Shown: positions 48,095 to 59,676 of the stretch, one piece after another | Position numbering within the stretch: position 1 is the stretch's first letter | Layout of the letters: the number at the start of each line of letters is the position of its first letter | Source: Athripsodes cinereus | Lineage: Eukaryota > Arthropoda > Insecta > Trichoptera > Leptoceridae | DNA length: 64,000 nucleotides | Assembly (NCBI GenBank): GCA_947579605.1 | Contig: OX388313.1 | Coordinates: 29,143,214 to 29,207,213 of the forward strand | Direction of reading: 5' to 3' | The notes under the pieces: model-generated | Database searches by the model: none | Seen by the model: the letters and a program-made list of their open reading frames with translations, nothing else | Told to the model about the DNA's origin: nothing | Program-made: the position numbers and the translations under genes

Positions 48095-48235
48095 GCGTGA
48101 ATGAGAAACTGTATGAATGTGGAGGAACCACAAGAAGTGTATGAATCAATTAAGATGGATCAATATGGCGTTCCATCCTCTCTGCCTACCCCACTTGGTT
48201 TACGGCGTGAGAGGATAATTAGCTGAAGGATTGTT
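48095..48235 (+). mobile_element. RTE-like LINE 3' tail fragment
   Basis: GAGAAACTGTATGAATGTGG, AAGATGGATCAATATGGCG, TCCTCTCTGCCTACCCCAC and GGCGTGAGAGGATAATTAGC. Same tail as 55.3 kb. Confidence 0.55.
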
Positions 48236-48367
48236 AGTTGCCTCTTCACACAACATTCCTAACGTTACGAAGCCGTTGTCATAGGGACGGTGTACTGCGA
48301 AAGAGGACCGTGGGAAACCTTGAAAACGAAACAGTGATAGTTATGGTTTTACCAATTATCATTAGAC

Positions 48368-48555
48368 CAGTATTTCCCAAACTATGCGAATATTGAGTGG
48401 GCCCTGAGCATTAAGTAGTTCCATGACTCGCTACTAGAGACTTGAGCATTACCAATATTTATGACCTCTTTTCTCTAAGACAGCTAAAAGGTGGGTCCCA
48501 AGATTGGAAATTTTTGTTAGATGGGTCGGAGCCCAGTCAACTTTGGGAACCACTG
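48368..48555. mobile_element. hAT MITE, 188 bp, with perfect 8-bp duplication
   Basis: Begins CAGTATTTCCCAAACTATG and ends CAACTTTGGGAACCACTG; the ends are related inverted repeats of the CAGTGGTTCCCAAA hAT type. Flanked by CATTAGAC at 48360-48367 and 48556-48563. No coding. Confidence 0.85.
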
Positions 48556-48813
48556 CATTAGACATTTTTGTAATCAAATATATGAGATAAAATATCCCAG
48601 TTATATCACTAAAAAATTATAGTTAAAAAAATTATATTTGATTGTCCTCTAGGAAACACGGGATGAAAACAAACCTCCATGACGAAGAGTGATTTTGAAT
48701 ATACCTACATATATATTTGGAAAATGTGTTTCTATAGGCTGACTCTATCTTGCATAACAAATAAAGATGTTTAATATTAATTAAATTTAATTACGGTTAT
48801 TTTATGTACTTAC

Positions 48814-48887
48814 CCCGCATCGAAATCATCGCTGGAGGGCGGTGGGTTCCACACAGAGCTATGGAAGAGCATCCAATCCGACCAGAC
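48814..48887 (-). CDS. Smg6: SMG6/EST1A, internal exon with VWSDWML and WNPPP
   Basis: A 74-nt exon bounded on the minus strand by acceptor tttaattctacag and donor GGG|gtaagt. It has 24 codons plus 2 nt. It begins [17 protein letters not shown] and continues SSDDFDA. The VWSDWML...WNPPP block is the most diagnostic SMG6 sequence here; vertebrate SMG6 has a near-identical block after its LLPSVK motif. It joins the 59-kb exon in phase 0 (ALK|VWS) and leaves GG, which the 9-kb exon completes to Gly. The exon is an island in repeat-rich intron, 10.3 kb from its upstream and 39.8 kb from its downstream neighbour. SMG5 and SMG7 share the fold but, as far as I recall, not this motif pair. Confidence 0.85.
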
Positions 48888-49689
48888 CTGTAGAATTAAA
48901 GACATCAACGATTAAAACAGTTAGAATCTTAATTATTTTTAGAATAACTATAAAATTAACACTAATGAACTAACGGCAAAGGTACGCAACACAACACATA
49001 GGTAGGTACACATCACACCTGTAAGTGATAATAATTATAAATTATTTTCCGTAGAGTCCCAGGCAAAGAATAGATCTCCTGCTCTTTTCTGTAAGTTTAG
49101 AGTGTCCTGTAAAAAGCAAGTGTTTGAAAAACATCAGTGCTAATAAGACATTTAGCCTCTGAAATCCATTATTTTTTCATACATTTAAAGGCCATAATAG
49201 CCTTTAACAAAAAATATAATATCCAATCAAAGATATACCTACTAAATCGGTAATTCAAAGAAAAAATCGGTCATGCGGTCGATCAAATTTTGCATCCAGT
49301 TTTAAACTGACGTTGGTTGTAAGACAATATTATATTGCTGATGCTTGAAGGACATCGATGTTGGAACACAAAAATTCCGAAAAAATGTACCGCGCTGCAA
49401 GTCTAGTATGTCTATGTATCTATTTCACAAATAGTAACAAAAGTTTCAACCAATAAAATAACTAATACATGTAATATCTATGTGCATACAGTAATATCAT
49501 AACAAAAATATTGTCTATCTGCAACCACAAACATTGGTATAAAAGAGTACAAGTAAATATATAGGCAAACGTAGAAATAAGTAAAAAACAATGTAATAAG
49601 TGTAAATAATACAAATAATAGATAATATATCAGAGAAGAAGTATACCAACACCTATTCAAAGACAGTTATAGTATATACCTACTCATAC

Positions 49690-50045
49690 TGTATGTTTTA
49701 ATTTTTATTAACACAGTGAGAACGACCTGCACATTTATTACATGCAATTAGTCTATAAGGCAGCCAGTCCACTCGTGGGAGATACAGTGATGATGTATTC
49801 TACTACTATACCATCACGGCATAGCAGCCAGCAGACCAGCTGCATATAATAAACATGCGAGCTGTCCTCTCCGTGCCAATATAAAATCAAGATATTCAGG
49901 GTGGGTATCACACCTCATCGCTGAATTTAAGATTAAAAATGTCTTAATTTTTTCGAACACCTGCCTTTTACAAGACACTCGAAAACTTACGGAGAAGAAT
50001 GGGAGACCAATTCTTTACCGGGTTCTCCACGGGATGACCATGTAT
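49690..50045. repeat. Two SINE-like family copies tail to tail
   Basis: A plus-strand 3' half (49715-49795: AACGACCTGCACATTTATTA, CCACTCGTGGGAGATAC) meets a nearly complete minus-strand copy (49799-50040: ACCATCACGGCATAGCAGCC, TGTCCTCTCCGTGCC, CACACCTCATCGCTGAATTT, CACCTGCCTTTTACAAGAC, GGGTTCTCCACGGGATG). A further plus-strand 5' half is at 49060-49170. Confidence 0.6.
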
Positions 50046-50275
50046 AAAGGTAAATAAATATTTATTTTTGTAGTAAGGGTGTGTAGAAAGTGATCCGTCT
50101 TTTGCTCCATAAAAAATATTGAATATTAATTAGGAGAGGCATCCTGGATCACTGTCGTTGCTCTAGCATCGATTTTAAATGAAAACCTATTTTTTTAGGT
50201 TGACATGCTCTGCATCGATGCACAAAAAAGAAATATTTGATTGTCCTCTACAGAACAGAGGACGGAAACGAATTC
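50040..50275. repeat. Dispersed repeat, copy 2
   Basis: Same order as 24.42 kb: GTGTGTAGAAAGTGATCCG, GGATCACTGTCGTTGCTC, AAAACCTATTTTTTTAGGTT, TGATTGTCCTCTACAG. It abuts a SINE-like copy on its left. Confidence 0.75.
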
Positions 50276-50496
50276 AAATACTTATTTATCGAAATGATGT
50301 CATAAACTTTAAATTCAATGACACAATGTTTTATAATAAGCTTTTTTACCCCCAAAAGGACTTGTGCTTTAAGGGTTATAGGGTTACTTTTTTTTTATTT
50401 AACTCGATCAGTCAACGCAATATAACATTTTATATAATTAATAATATAGAAAAAAAATCTACATAGAGAAAAAAATTTGCTATCAACGATTAACCA

Positions 50497-50697
50497 TTTT
50501 TTTTTTTTTTTTTTTTTTTTTTATTTTTTTAAAAAGATATATCTGGGTTTTGTTATAAACCCAAATACAACCTTATACACCTTTCACACTAAGCTAAAAG
50601 CTTGTGCCGTGAAAGGGGAGTTTGCCGGCACCTGGGATCGAACCACGGACCTCTTGTTCTGAAGGCCGAGACTCTACCTCCAGGCTACCGACGAACC
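50497..50697 (-). mobile_element. tRNA-derived SINE (family 1) with 26-A tail
   Basis: Reverse orientation of the 27.9-kb element: GGTAGCCTGGAGGTAGAGTC, GGTCCGTGGTTCGATCCCAG, CCTTTCACGGCACAAGC, ending in a long A tail seen as 26 T residues at 50497-50522. The long unbroken tail suggests a fairly young insertion. Confidence 0.78.
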
Positions 50698-50879
50698 CAC
50701 ATTACATTATATACTTCAATTACATATCCAATACTTTTGGTATGATCCAAATTTAATATTATTTTGTTTTGTCTATACATAAAATTTTCATTCAAATACC
50801 TTCTAAATATTAAATTTAAAAATGTCATTTTATTCCAAGCACTTAACCATTGGACCATCCTATTTCGATATTACTACTA

Positions 50880-51075
50880 CTACTATACCATCACGGTGCA
50901 AAATGCAAGCTGTCTTCTAGTGCCAACAAAAATTTAAGACATACAAGATTGGTGGCAATCCTCATCGCTGAATATCTGATGGAAAAGTTTTTACTTCTTC
51001 CAACACCTGCCTTTTACAGGACACTTGAAAACTTCAGGAATAAAGTGGGAGACCAATGGTTTCCCTAGATTTTCC
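50880..51075 (-). repeat. SINE-like family copy
   Basis: TACCATCACGGTGCAAAATG, CAAGCTGTCTTCTAGTGCC, GGTGGCAATCCTCATCGCTG, CACCTGCCTTTTACAGGACA. The block with the CCCACTTGT word is deleted. Confidence 0.55.
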
Positions 51076-52529
51076 AATTTCAAATTCAAATATATTCATC
51101 ATTATAATTATTTATACAATTTACACAGTTTTTTTTTTCAGCAACATAATATACAATTTATTTCCAAAAAATTAAGCAGAGCTCATGCTAAGAGGGATAA
51201 TTCAATAATGAATAATGTGATATTATAATTATGCCTGAGAATGAGCTCGAATTGAATAAAGAAAAATGCTTTAGCTAGTGCAACATCGGGTAGGTAATCT
51301 ATGAAGTCAGCTGTCTATTGTAAATGGCAATGTCCGAGAGGCACGTCTTCTAAAAAAATATTTGGGAAAATCGATTCGCAGTAACATTAAAATAATCGTC
51401 AATTTACTTTATTGTTTTTAGATTAGATTTTGATTGTAGATAGAAGAGATTTGATTGAAGATTATAGAGTAGGTAAATCAGTTAAATAAATTATGTAAAT
51501 TCTGGTTAAAACCGCGAGAAAGTATTATAAAATAAGGATATTATGTATCGCATTATGTAAAACGAACCAATGAAAGTTAACTAACTGCCCGATAGGATTA
51601 TTGGGAATTCATAATTTCCGAACAGTGTGGAGAGCCCAATATAATTCAACCCTAACCAGATAGTGCGGGTATCACATACCCCAGTATATTCATCATCAAA
51701 TCATATTTTCATATCATTCTAATATTTAGAAAATCTACTATTTGCAAGGTATTTATATAAAATATTAAATCTATTTACAACTGCACTGAACACGAAAATT
51801 ATAAAAGCTTAAGAAGAAAACCGTTTTTTTAAACAATTTTTTTACTCAAAAGAAACGTCTTTTATTTCCTTATAACCTTAAAAATATCAATTATTTTTCC
51901 TTCAGTATAAAATATCTTTACCAATACACTTAGCGCAAAAATTATGAAGTTGTCAAATAATTCCTAGTTCACAAAACAGAGATGCGATGTAATAGCAATA
52001 TTTTGGAATATCTAATTCATCTTTCAAAAAAATCTTTGTTTACGAGTGCACAGATTACGAAAAGTCACACTATTACGAATAAAATAAAAAATGAGTTCGC
52101 GACTATGAATATGTGTTCATGATACATTTTTAAAAGAGCAATTATATCAATGAATTTCAAAAAGATATAGGTACTTCTCAAATTCGTATTTTTTACCTAA
52201 AAATTGAGATAAAAATACGGGGTACACCACACCCAGAAAAGTAATTAAAATTAGTTTTTTGCGACGATACCAACTTCTAGTTACACTGTGATCGCCTCAG
52301 GTTATTGACTTCGTGAACTAAGGAGATAAAATAACCACCACATTACATAAGTAACGGGCAGAAGGTTCGGGTTAAACGCCGAAGTTAACTTCGCATAAAA
52401 ATTCAAAAAACACGGATTGGAATTTAGGAGCCAATTTCCTTAAAATAAATTAGTAAGGTACAAACGCGAAGTAAAAGTACTGATTTACATATGGTAATAT
52501 TAAGAATAGGTTATTGTACTGATTAGTGG

Positions 52530-52705
52530 AGGCAAAACCGAAGGCAGAACTGGTAGAGACCGATCAATAAACAACTATATGGTTCATATGAGGAAGGAAA
52601 TGAACTGTGGCACGTACGCGGAATTAGAAAATAGGGAGGAATAAAGAAGAAAATCCAAACTATTTACAGACCAATTCAAAAGATTGTAATTCACTATACA
52701 TATAA
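52530..52705 (+). mobile_element. Diverged 3' end of the same LINE family as 13.8-14.2 kb
   Basis: Plus-strand sequence matches the 3' coding end of the 13.8-kb fragment with many changes: GAAGGCAGAACTGG, GGAAATGAACTGTGGC, AATAGGGAGGA, CAGACCAATTCAAAAGATTG, then the terminal TAATTCACTATACATATAA. The frame is broken by substitutions and small deletions. An old relic. Confidence 0.6.
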
Positions 52706-53589
52706 TTAGTTCAAATAGAAATGCTGTTTAAAATATGATCTTCAATTTTCAGACACAGTCTAAGAATAATTTTCCAAACGACCGTTGTGTGGTGAAGCTT
52801 TTTTGCGAATTCGTAAATAATTTTATTTTGAGTCCTTATTGTAATTATTTATGATTTGATTCAATTCTGAATTGTTAAAATTAATTGTTTAATTTAATTT
52901 GTGGACATTTAATTTCTCTATATAAATCATTTTCACAATTTCTGTCTCAATTTATTGGATTGAAAGAATTAGTTCAATAACAATATACCGAGAATCTAAA
53001 CTGAAAATTTGTTACGATTATATAACAAAAAATCTAATTTTTATAAAGTTTTTGAAAAAGTAAAAAATAACGTATTTGATAATTATACAAAAACTATTTA
53101 AAAATGCACTAATACGATTCAATTAAATGTATTTGGGCAAATAACCAACTCTCGAAAAATAATATAGAATTATAGCACAAAACGCCTAAGGTATAAGAGA
53201 ATAAATGAATTTTCAAATTATATGCATATTTGTGGACTGGCTGCTTTCCGCATAACCACATAAAATCAATAGCGATGCGTTGTCATCTTCAGATAATAAG
53301 CATGTTTCGCTTCCATCACACAACAAAGGACCAAGTCGACATGTCTTGACAGTGCAATTTCATGCAATTCTGATTACAATGAAGACGGTTGCAGTGGGTT
53401 TTCCTTTATTATAATGAAATCGTGAGCAACAAAAGAAGTCTGAGAAGGAAAATGTGGATAATAAAGAAAACGGTAAAATTGATTACGGTACATCTTACAA
53501 GGATAATTATGTTTTGATTAAACATGTGACGAAAGCGTATAGGATGTAGGAAAAAAGAGGAGTATATTTAACACACAAGCATATCAAAG

Positions 53590-53760
53590 AGATAGTTGGA
53601 AGCTCGATGCTAGAGTAACGAACTCTCAATTGAAAGATCCAGAGATCGAATCCTGCCGCTGCCGATTTACTCTTACTTCGAACACATTTTGCTTACTGTA
53701 AGAATATTTGGGGTTATATTTAGGTTTATGACAAGTTCTGATTCATCTTTATAAGAAATA
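53590..53760 (+). mobile_element. Diverged tRNA-like SINE
   Basis: GGAAGCTCGATGCTAGAGTA and AGATCCAGAGATCGAATCCT resemble boxes A and B. The tail GGGGTTATATTTAGGTTTAT then CTGATTCATCTTT parallels family 1. A similar degraded element lies at 46488-46640 (TGCTGTTCGAATCCCCCAC). Confidence 0.5.
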
Positions 53761-53764
53761 TTGT

Positions 53765-54030
53765 TTTAAGTGGGGTAGGCAGATAGGACGGAAGTCCACA
53801 CAGTCTATCTTTAAATACTTATTCAGTTCTTCCACGTTCATACAATATCTCATACTCATGCATCTTCTTCGTCATCTATTCATCATCCATTTGTTCCACA
53901 TTTCCATTCCTCGCAACTTATTTACACGCATTCTATCAACATAGCACTCCTGTCGTACCTATCCGTTCACTGTCCTAATATTCTCATTCCTCACTCTCTC
54001 ACAACGTTTTACCAACCATATTGTATTCAC
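53765..54030 (-). mobile_element. RTE-like LINE 3' relic
   Basis: Minus-strand equivalent of the 9.2-kb fragment: GTTGTGAGAGAGTGAGGAATG, ATAGAATGCGTGTAAATAAG, GAGGAATGGAAATGTGG and a tail ATCTGCCTACCCCAC. Multiple stops. Confidence 0.6.
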
Positions 54031-54924
54031 ATGTATAAATGTAGTTCAGTTAAATATTTCAAGCTAACTTGACAAAAGTGTTCAAATTTTCTTAATTTTT
54101 AAATTTGGTGTGAAAAAGAAAGTTATGCCATTGGATATTATAATTCTTTCTACGTAAATATTAACATTAAAGTAACAAACCAACATTTATCTTGTATAAA
54201 AACAGGGAACTTGTGAATTGTAATTAGATTACAAAAAGATGCAAAACTCAATATCTAATTAGTAATTATTATAATCAATCCCCGAAATACAAGTTCTATT
54301 AAATGATATTTACAACATCTCCACTATCTCAGAGAAATTAAATAAATTTATGAATAGGATTCGCTTTATCAAACGTAATTAATACACAAAGCACATCCGT
54401 TCTCACAATAATAATAATCTAGACAAAAGTTTGTCCCAAAACTCGCTCCCAAGTCTTGGCAGTATTAATAAGATAAAAGTTGCGTTGATTTCGTGGTACA
54501 ATCAAATAACGTTGAAACGTCTATGCATATTATGTAAACCGTTTCTATTGCGGGGTAGGCAGTGAATATCGATCGCTAAATACGTGAAGTTTTATGAAGA
54601 ACATTCATAAAGTCATTAATTTTTTTGCATTGAACTTACCGATCGTTTTCAAAGTGAAAAATTCACTTCTTTTTCTGATGTAAACTTTTGTTTCCGGCAT
54701 AATAATGCTTCTACTTAAAGGCTTCCTTCACTGTTCATTTATCCACAAGGTTTGTCACAACACACCGCTGGTATGACAATGAGAGAATTATGTAGGTGGG
54801 CTTTTTAAGAAAAGGTGACAATTGATGTAGAACTCGCTGGTGACCAATCAAAGTTTACTCATTAAAAGAGAGAAGACATACAATAGAAGTCCTGACTTCA
54901 AAAATACCCGAGGATGAAAATGAA

Positions 54925-55345
54925 ACTTCAATGCAAAATGCAATGAAGATGCGATCGTTGAGAAGAATGATTGCGTGATACAGTGGAGAATGAGGATATT
55001 AAAAGAACGAACGGACGCAAGAAGAGTGTTGTGGACAGAATGCGCGTGAATAAGCTACGGTGGTTTGGACATGTTGAACGAAGAAACGAGGTAAGAATGA
55101 CAAAGAGGATATACTTGTCTGAAAGAAAGGGTGTGAGGAAGCGCGGGCGTCCGAGAACCACGTGGCTTGATCACGTGGATCAAATTCTCAAGGACGGCCG
55201 TGCGTTGAGAAAGAGGAACCGAGTGTGTGCTTGAGAAATTGCATGAATGTGGAGGAAGCGAAGCCAGTGTGTAAAGATAGATCTATCTGGCGTTCCGTTC
55301 TCTCTGCCTACCCCACTTGGGACACGGTGTGAGGGTATAGAATAA
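54925..55345 (+). pseudogene. RTE-like LINE C-terminal fragment with 3' tail
   Basis: Frame 54971-55234 encodes MRDTVENEDIKRT, LRWFGHVERR and RKRGRPRTTWLDHVDQIL, the typical extreme C-terminus of RTE-like insect LINEs (LRWxGHVxRM...RGRPxxxWxD). The stop is followed by GCATGAATGTGGAGGAAGCG, CTCTGCCTACCCCACTTGG, GACACGGTGTGAGGGTATAG and a short AATAG-like tail. It is 5'-truncated and non-functional. This copy is the best local reference for the 3' tail shared by many fragments here. Confidence 0.8.
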
Positions 55346-55975
55346 CATAGAATGGTAAAACATATTTAAATGGCTATTTTGACGGTATCGTTTACGAAAC
55401 GATAAAGATATTTGACTGTAGTATTAATAGTATCAAATCCGAGACAAAGATAATAATGATATTAATACATATTGCTTCCTCTGCAAACTGAACAGCGCTA
55501 TCGATCCACAGATACGGATACATTAACCAGTAAGAATGAACGAGATATTAAATTCTGGAACCACATTATTGTTCTTGTTTGCATAACGGTTATGAACACA
55601 AAATTAATAATATTACCACCTCGTGAAAACGGTAACTTTTGTAAAAATTTGAACTAATCACGGACAATGACAAGATTCTTTATTATCACCGGAACAATCA
55701 TATTCAAACTTGTCTATCACATCACGGCATATCCTACAAGTGATCTAACCAGAGGATGCATTAGAAGTAAAAAATCACAATAGCGTGGACATCGTAATTA
55801 AGAGACAAATAATTAGGACTGAGACATGCGCTTGCTTGATCATTGATTGTAAGATGTAAAATAGTTTCTAATCTATCCAGAAAAAGTTACATAACGTTGC
55901 ATATTTAAAATGACGCATGTGCGAACATTTTTATTTAGGCATGTTCTTAAAAAACTGATAATTGAGGCATTTAGG

Positions 55976-56215
55976 CGGCCGGTGTGGCGTAGAGGTAACG
56001 CTCTTGGCTTTGAGTCACGAGGTCCCGGGTTCGATTCCCTGCCAAGGAGAAATGAAAAATGACCTTTTTCAAATTGTTCTGGGTCTGGGTGTAACATGTA
56101 TGTGTGTTTAATACATTGTATGTGTTTCGTCGCGTCAGTACCCATAATACAAGATCCACATCTTAGTTTGGGACTAGCTCTATCTGTGTGAATTGTCTAT
56201 GCATGTTATTCAAAT
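55976..56215 (+). mobile_element. tRNA-derived SINE (family 2), best copy
   Basis: The head is tRNA-like: a box A region GTGTGGCGTAGAGGTAACG and box B GGGTTCGATTCC, the latter in GAGGTCCCGGGTTCGATTCC. The body includes GACCTTTTTCAAATTGTTC, TGGGTCTGGGTGTAACATG and GTACCCATAATACAAGATCC. The 3' end is TTAGTTTGGGACTAGC, then TCTGTGTGAATTGTC. Other copies: 10640-10875 (-), 1630-1830 (-), a 3' piece at 32230-32285 (+), and a diverged one at 43505-43740 (+). Transcription would be by Pol III. Confidence 0.8.
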
Positions 56216-56999
56216 TGTTGTTTGAACTTTCTATTGGCATGTTATTACATTTACACTTAAAATACTTAATTTATTATTTGACATAATGAATCACTTTTAA
56301 AATGGTTTTAGTGTCATAATAAGCAGTTTGTTCTAGAAATGTCAAAATATTTTTTTATTTACGTACGCCATTTTGAATATACCACGACGATAATCGGAGG
56401 TACGTCACGTGTCACGGGAGTAGTTTTCAAAAAATGCTGATTGTCTTGTGAATAAAAATACCGAATATTATTTAAAGTAATCCGCAAAAATTACTAAAAG
56501 TATTTCATTTCGTTAATAAACCTTGGTCAAATTATGTGAGCGATCAACAACCAGTAAGATCAAAAAAAAATGTACGACATGATTCAAATTGGCAAACCAT
56601 ATTATGTAAATGACTTGACTGAATATATAAAACTAAAAGACACGGGAGAACATTCAGAGTTTAAACTCGGTTAAAGATTGATCTTTCAAGTTATTACGAA
56701 CGTCTGGAAAGGGTCTGTGACGATTCTGAGAATCAGTCTGTCTATGTGAGATATAAATCTAATTAAAGACGTTCATTGTGTCGGATAATACTACATTAAC
56801 GTTTTGAATATTTTATTAAAAGTATTCCAGACTCTCAACGTAAATTCCAGAGTGTCAAATTATATAAGATATTGTTAAGTAACGACGCTTGCTAGATTAA
56901 TTAAATTAAGGTTCGGTGTAAGTTGTTAGTAATAAGGTGAACCGGAAAATAATTGCGAATAAAAATATCTCCATCACAGCTAAACGGTTAGCGCACTAA

Positions 57000-57395
57000 G
57001 CCATCTTAGTGCTAATACTAATGTATGCAAGCGAGACGTGGATGTGGCTGAAGATGGATGAAAGCGGTATAAATGCAGTAGAAATGAGATTGAGAAAAAC
57101 GTGTTGTTAAAATCCGAAAGCTACCGTAATAAAAATAATGAAAGTAAATAAACTACAGTGATTTGGGTAGATAGGTACGTGGAAAGGATGAACGATGACA
57201 GAATAATTAAGAAAATATACATAGCTGATAAGAATGGTGTTCAGAGACTTGACCGTCCAAGGGATAAATGGCACATCATATAAACTAGATACTACAGGAC
57301 GGATAGGTATTGAGCACATTGAATAGAAGAGCATGCATGATGATTCGTATAATAGTGACGGAAGCAAAAAGTGTGAAGAATGTTTTATCTTTTGG
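57000..57395 (+). pseudogene. Degenerate RTE-like LINE RT C-terminus
   Basis: Plus-strand sequence decodes in alternating frames to LILMYASETWMW, ESGINAVEMR, NDDRIIKKIYIADKNGVQ, then GATTGAGCACATTGAATAG-like 3' sequence matching 20.5 kb. Several frameshifts and stops. The pattern YxSETWxW...INAVEMxxxR is a typical RTE-like RT C-terminus. Confidence 0.65.
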
Positions 57396-57439
57396 TGATG
57401 GTGATGCTGATGAAATTCAGTGTCAAAAGTTATTCTGGA

Positions 57440-57600
57440 TAATATTTGATCCACAGCACTCCTCATCCCCCTAAACACTCCTCTCGGGAGCACAGGGCAG
57501 AAACCAGCCTCCTCCATTCAGAGCGTCTCTGTGCCAATTGCGTCACCACTTTCCACGACATTCCTTGCGCTCTGATTGTCGTTGTCGTAGGAATATAATT
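57440..57600. repeat. GC-richer dispersed repeat (also at 48.0-48.08 kb)
   Basis: ACTCCTCTCGGGAGCACAGG, AACCAGCCTCCTCCATTCAG and GCGTCTCTGTGCCAATTGCG parallel 48.00-48.08 kb (GCTCCTCTCAGGAGCACAG, TCAGCTTCTTCCGTCCAGAG). Both lie close to RTE-like tails, so it may be another part of that LINE. Confidence 0.5.
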
Positions 57601-59185
57601 TAAGTGTATTGAAATTATAGCAATCAAAGAAAACCGCAATCATCCATCATCGAAATAAATTAAGCAATCAATTCCATGTGCCAAATGTGATATTTTTGTA
57701 ACGCGGCCCGTCTAGATAGGACATATTTTGATTGTATCGCTAGATATCACGTCTGTACCTGCAAGGAGCTATAAATAAAAATGTATAAAAAGATTCAACC
57801 AAAGCTATATTCTGAAAGTCATCAGCCGAGTTGACAATGTTCAAGAACCTTTGCCTCGAAAACCACAACATCAATCAAAAAGTTCGCGCTATGAGCTGGT
57901 ATTGCCAAAAGACGTTCGCTGTTTGAATTGTGCGGGTAAGCCATGGCTCGGACAGATACTCAAACATTTTTAACTGAAGACCTTGCCACTCTACAGTATG
58001 CGACGATGGACATCAAATCTTGAGTGATGCGAGGAGAGCGGTCCTACGTCAAGGATTTGAATATTGTATCAAAAAGTTCAAGTAACAACACCGTGCGAAA
58101 TACCATACATCAGCAATATTAAGTGGATAAGCCTGCACGTATGTATTTAACGGGAGGTAATAAAAGTATCGGGAGACAATAATACGTAATATAAACGCGA
58201 CATTAATAATAATAATATTATCTGTATAACAGCATTGCTACAACGGGTGAGTATGTGTGTAATCGAAAAACGATAGCGGTCTGAAGTGGTCGGGAATCGC
58301 GCATAAATAATGATATAATGGGAAATAATGGATACTGGAGAGAGAATGCAAGTTATACCTAATAATAAAAATATCAAAAAAATATATTAACTAACGTAAA
58401 ATATTATCAACTGAATGCTTGCTTATAAATATACAATAATATATTATTAAGAAGCATCTATAAAGTTGTTAAAACCAATACGATTTTATTGGAGTTGAGA
58501 AATTGATTAGTCAAATCGTTTCATGTGTAGTAACTGTATTCCAAGCCAGCATAAATATCTAATAAAAAAATTAAATCATATTTAAAAAAACGGTCTACTG
58601 CAGAATTGAAGCGTAGCCTAAGATGTTTATTTATTTTATTTTACTATTTATTCTTTACCCAGTTCATAATCATTCACAACCTAAAATGCTGACTATGATT
58701 TAATATTATTTATTTATTTATTTTATTCTTCTTGCACATCATCATTCATATAACAAATAAAATATAGCAATATACACAAGAAAAAATGTGATGATGTGCA
58801 GTGGCGAGATTATCACTATATAGTGATTTCTTCCATCTAACCACGTTTGTGATATTAACTATTTTTTTTCTTTTCCATTATTTTGTTTGTTGATATTTGT
58901 TGCTATTATTTATCAACACGTCAATAACTAACGCCGTTAATGTCTGTTAATTAAATTAAAAAATAAATGCACGATCAATTTACTGTTCAGTGATAACAAG
59001 CAAATTTACACATAAATAATATATCAACATTAAATACAATCAATATATTACCGAGGGCGAATTTAATAAGAGGCCCATTTTCTTCTAACAACCAAATATA
59101 TTCAGAGATTTACTTAATTAAAGCTGATTGCTTTTCTAGCATAAAAGAACTGCAAAGATGTATTAATATTTGTGATATACGTTAC

Positions 59186-59355
59186 CTTGAGAGCTGGTAG
59201 TATAACCAGAACATCCTCGTGGACCGGGAGAGGTTGATCTGAAGACGGAGGGAGGGACAACAACGCACAACACCTTCCAAGCAGAGCACCAAACATGCGA
59301 AGGGAAACTGCCAATGCGCGTCTGCAAACTGGGCCGTTGTCTGAATTATTGCAAT
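59186..59355 (-). CDS. Smg6: SMG6/EST1A, internal exon (first of three in window)
   Basis: Internal 170-nt exon of the nonsense-mediated mRNA decay factor SMG6 (EST1A), which cuts mRNA near premature stops. It is flanked on the minus strand by an acceptor (cctcttatttcag) and a donor (AAG|gtaacg). It starts with 2 nt of a split codon, then 56 open codons beginning CNNSDNGPV. The centre reads RRALAVSLRMFGALLGRCC and the end EDVLVILPALK, ending in phase 0. From memory, SMG6 has a helical stretch here (sLxMFsLLvrrCt...LLPsvK) directly before VWSDWML, which is exactly how the next exon begins. The overlapping frame is also open but does not splice into the next exon. Fairly sure, because family order, phase and splice sites agree. 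Confidence 0.82.
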
Positions 59356-59676
59356 CTGAAATAAGAGGAGAGAGCACGAGGTTAAAAAATGTAACACCAA
59401 AGTTGACAAAATATAAGTTGAACAAAGATGATGTCCAAGTTCACGATACAAGCTATTAGTAGATTACTGTGAGGGGTGTATAAGGTTGTATTTGGGTTTA
59501 TCACAAACAAAACCAAAAAAAAAAAATTAAAAAAAAGTTAATAAGTATAAGTCTCCTTCACAATACGAATAAGACGTCTTTAGACTTACTGAAAACGATT
59601 GAAAATGTCCTATTTTGATGAAAGACATTGCTCTATAACAAATAAAAACCATAGTGATAAAACACATGTTTTTGTT

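Larger units (their letters stand above)
9041..48813 (-). other. SMG6 giant intron, 39.8 kb
   Basis: Intron between the 48.8-kb and 9.0-kb exons, donor gtaagt and acceptor ttttgttttag. It contains most of the mobile elements in the window, including the I-like LINE at 37.25-40.28 kb inserted antisense to the gene. Stretches where I see only AT-rich sequence and simple repeats: 9.64-10.63, 11.2-11.84, 12.2-13.76, 17.15-18.02, 18.4-19.4, 20.9-21.55, 21.8-22.8, 25.8-27.85, 29.6-32.1, 33.1-34.28, 35.05-35.48, 40.3-40.75, 41.2-41.73, 43.75-45.04 and 46.8-47.1 kb. Confidence 0.75.
48888..59185 (-). other. SMG6 intron, 10.3 kb
   Basis: Intron between the 59.2-kb and 48.8-kb exons, donor gtaacg and acceptor ttctacag. 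It holds SINE-like copies (49.06-51.07 kb), a tRNA-SINE on the minus strand (50.5 kb), a LINE 3' fragment (52.5 kb), RTE-like remnants (53.77, 54.9 and 57.0 kb), a tRNA-SINE on the plus strand (56.0 kb) and a GC-richer repeat at 57.45-57.60 kb. I see nothing I can name in 51.1-52.5, 52.75-53.58, 54.05-54.9, 55.4-55.7, 56.25-56.98 and 57.6-59.18 kb. Confidence 0.75.

Noticed and set aside
55980..56050. Functional tRNA gene
   Set aside because: Boxes A and B are present but the acceptor stem does not close, and the same sequence with the same tail is repeated elsewhere, so it is a SINE head.
57107..57517. 136-codon minus-strand ORF
   Set aside because: Antisense of a decayed LINE end plus the GC-richer repeat.
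57890..58080. Possible gene fragment (frame LPKDVRCLNCAGKPWLGQIL)
   Set aside because: Short, followed by stops, no splice sites; could be a decayed retroelement knuckle but not supportable.
59182..59451. Alternative overlapping frame of the 59-kb exon
   Set aside because: Open by chance; only the other frame joins in phase to VWSDWML.
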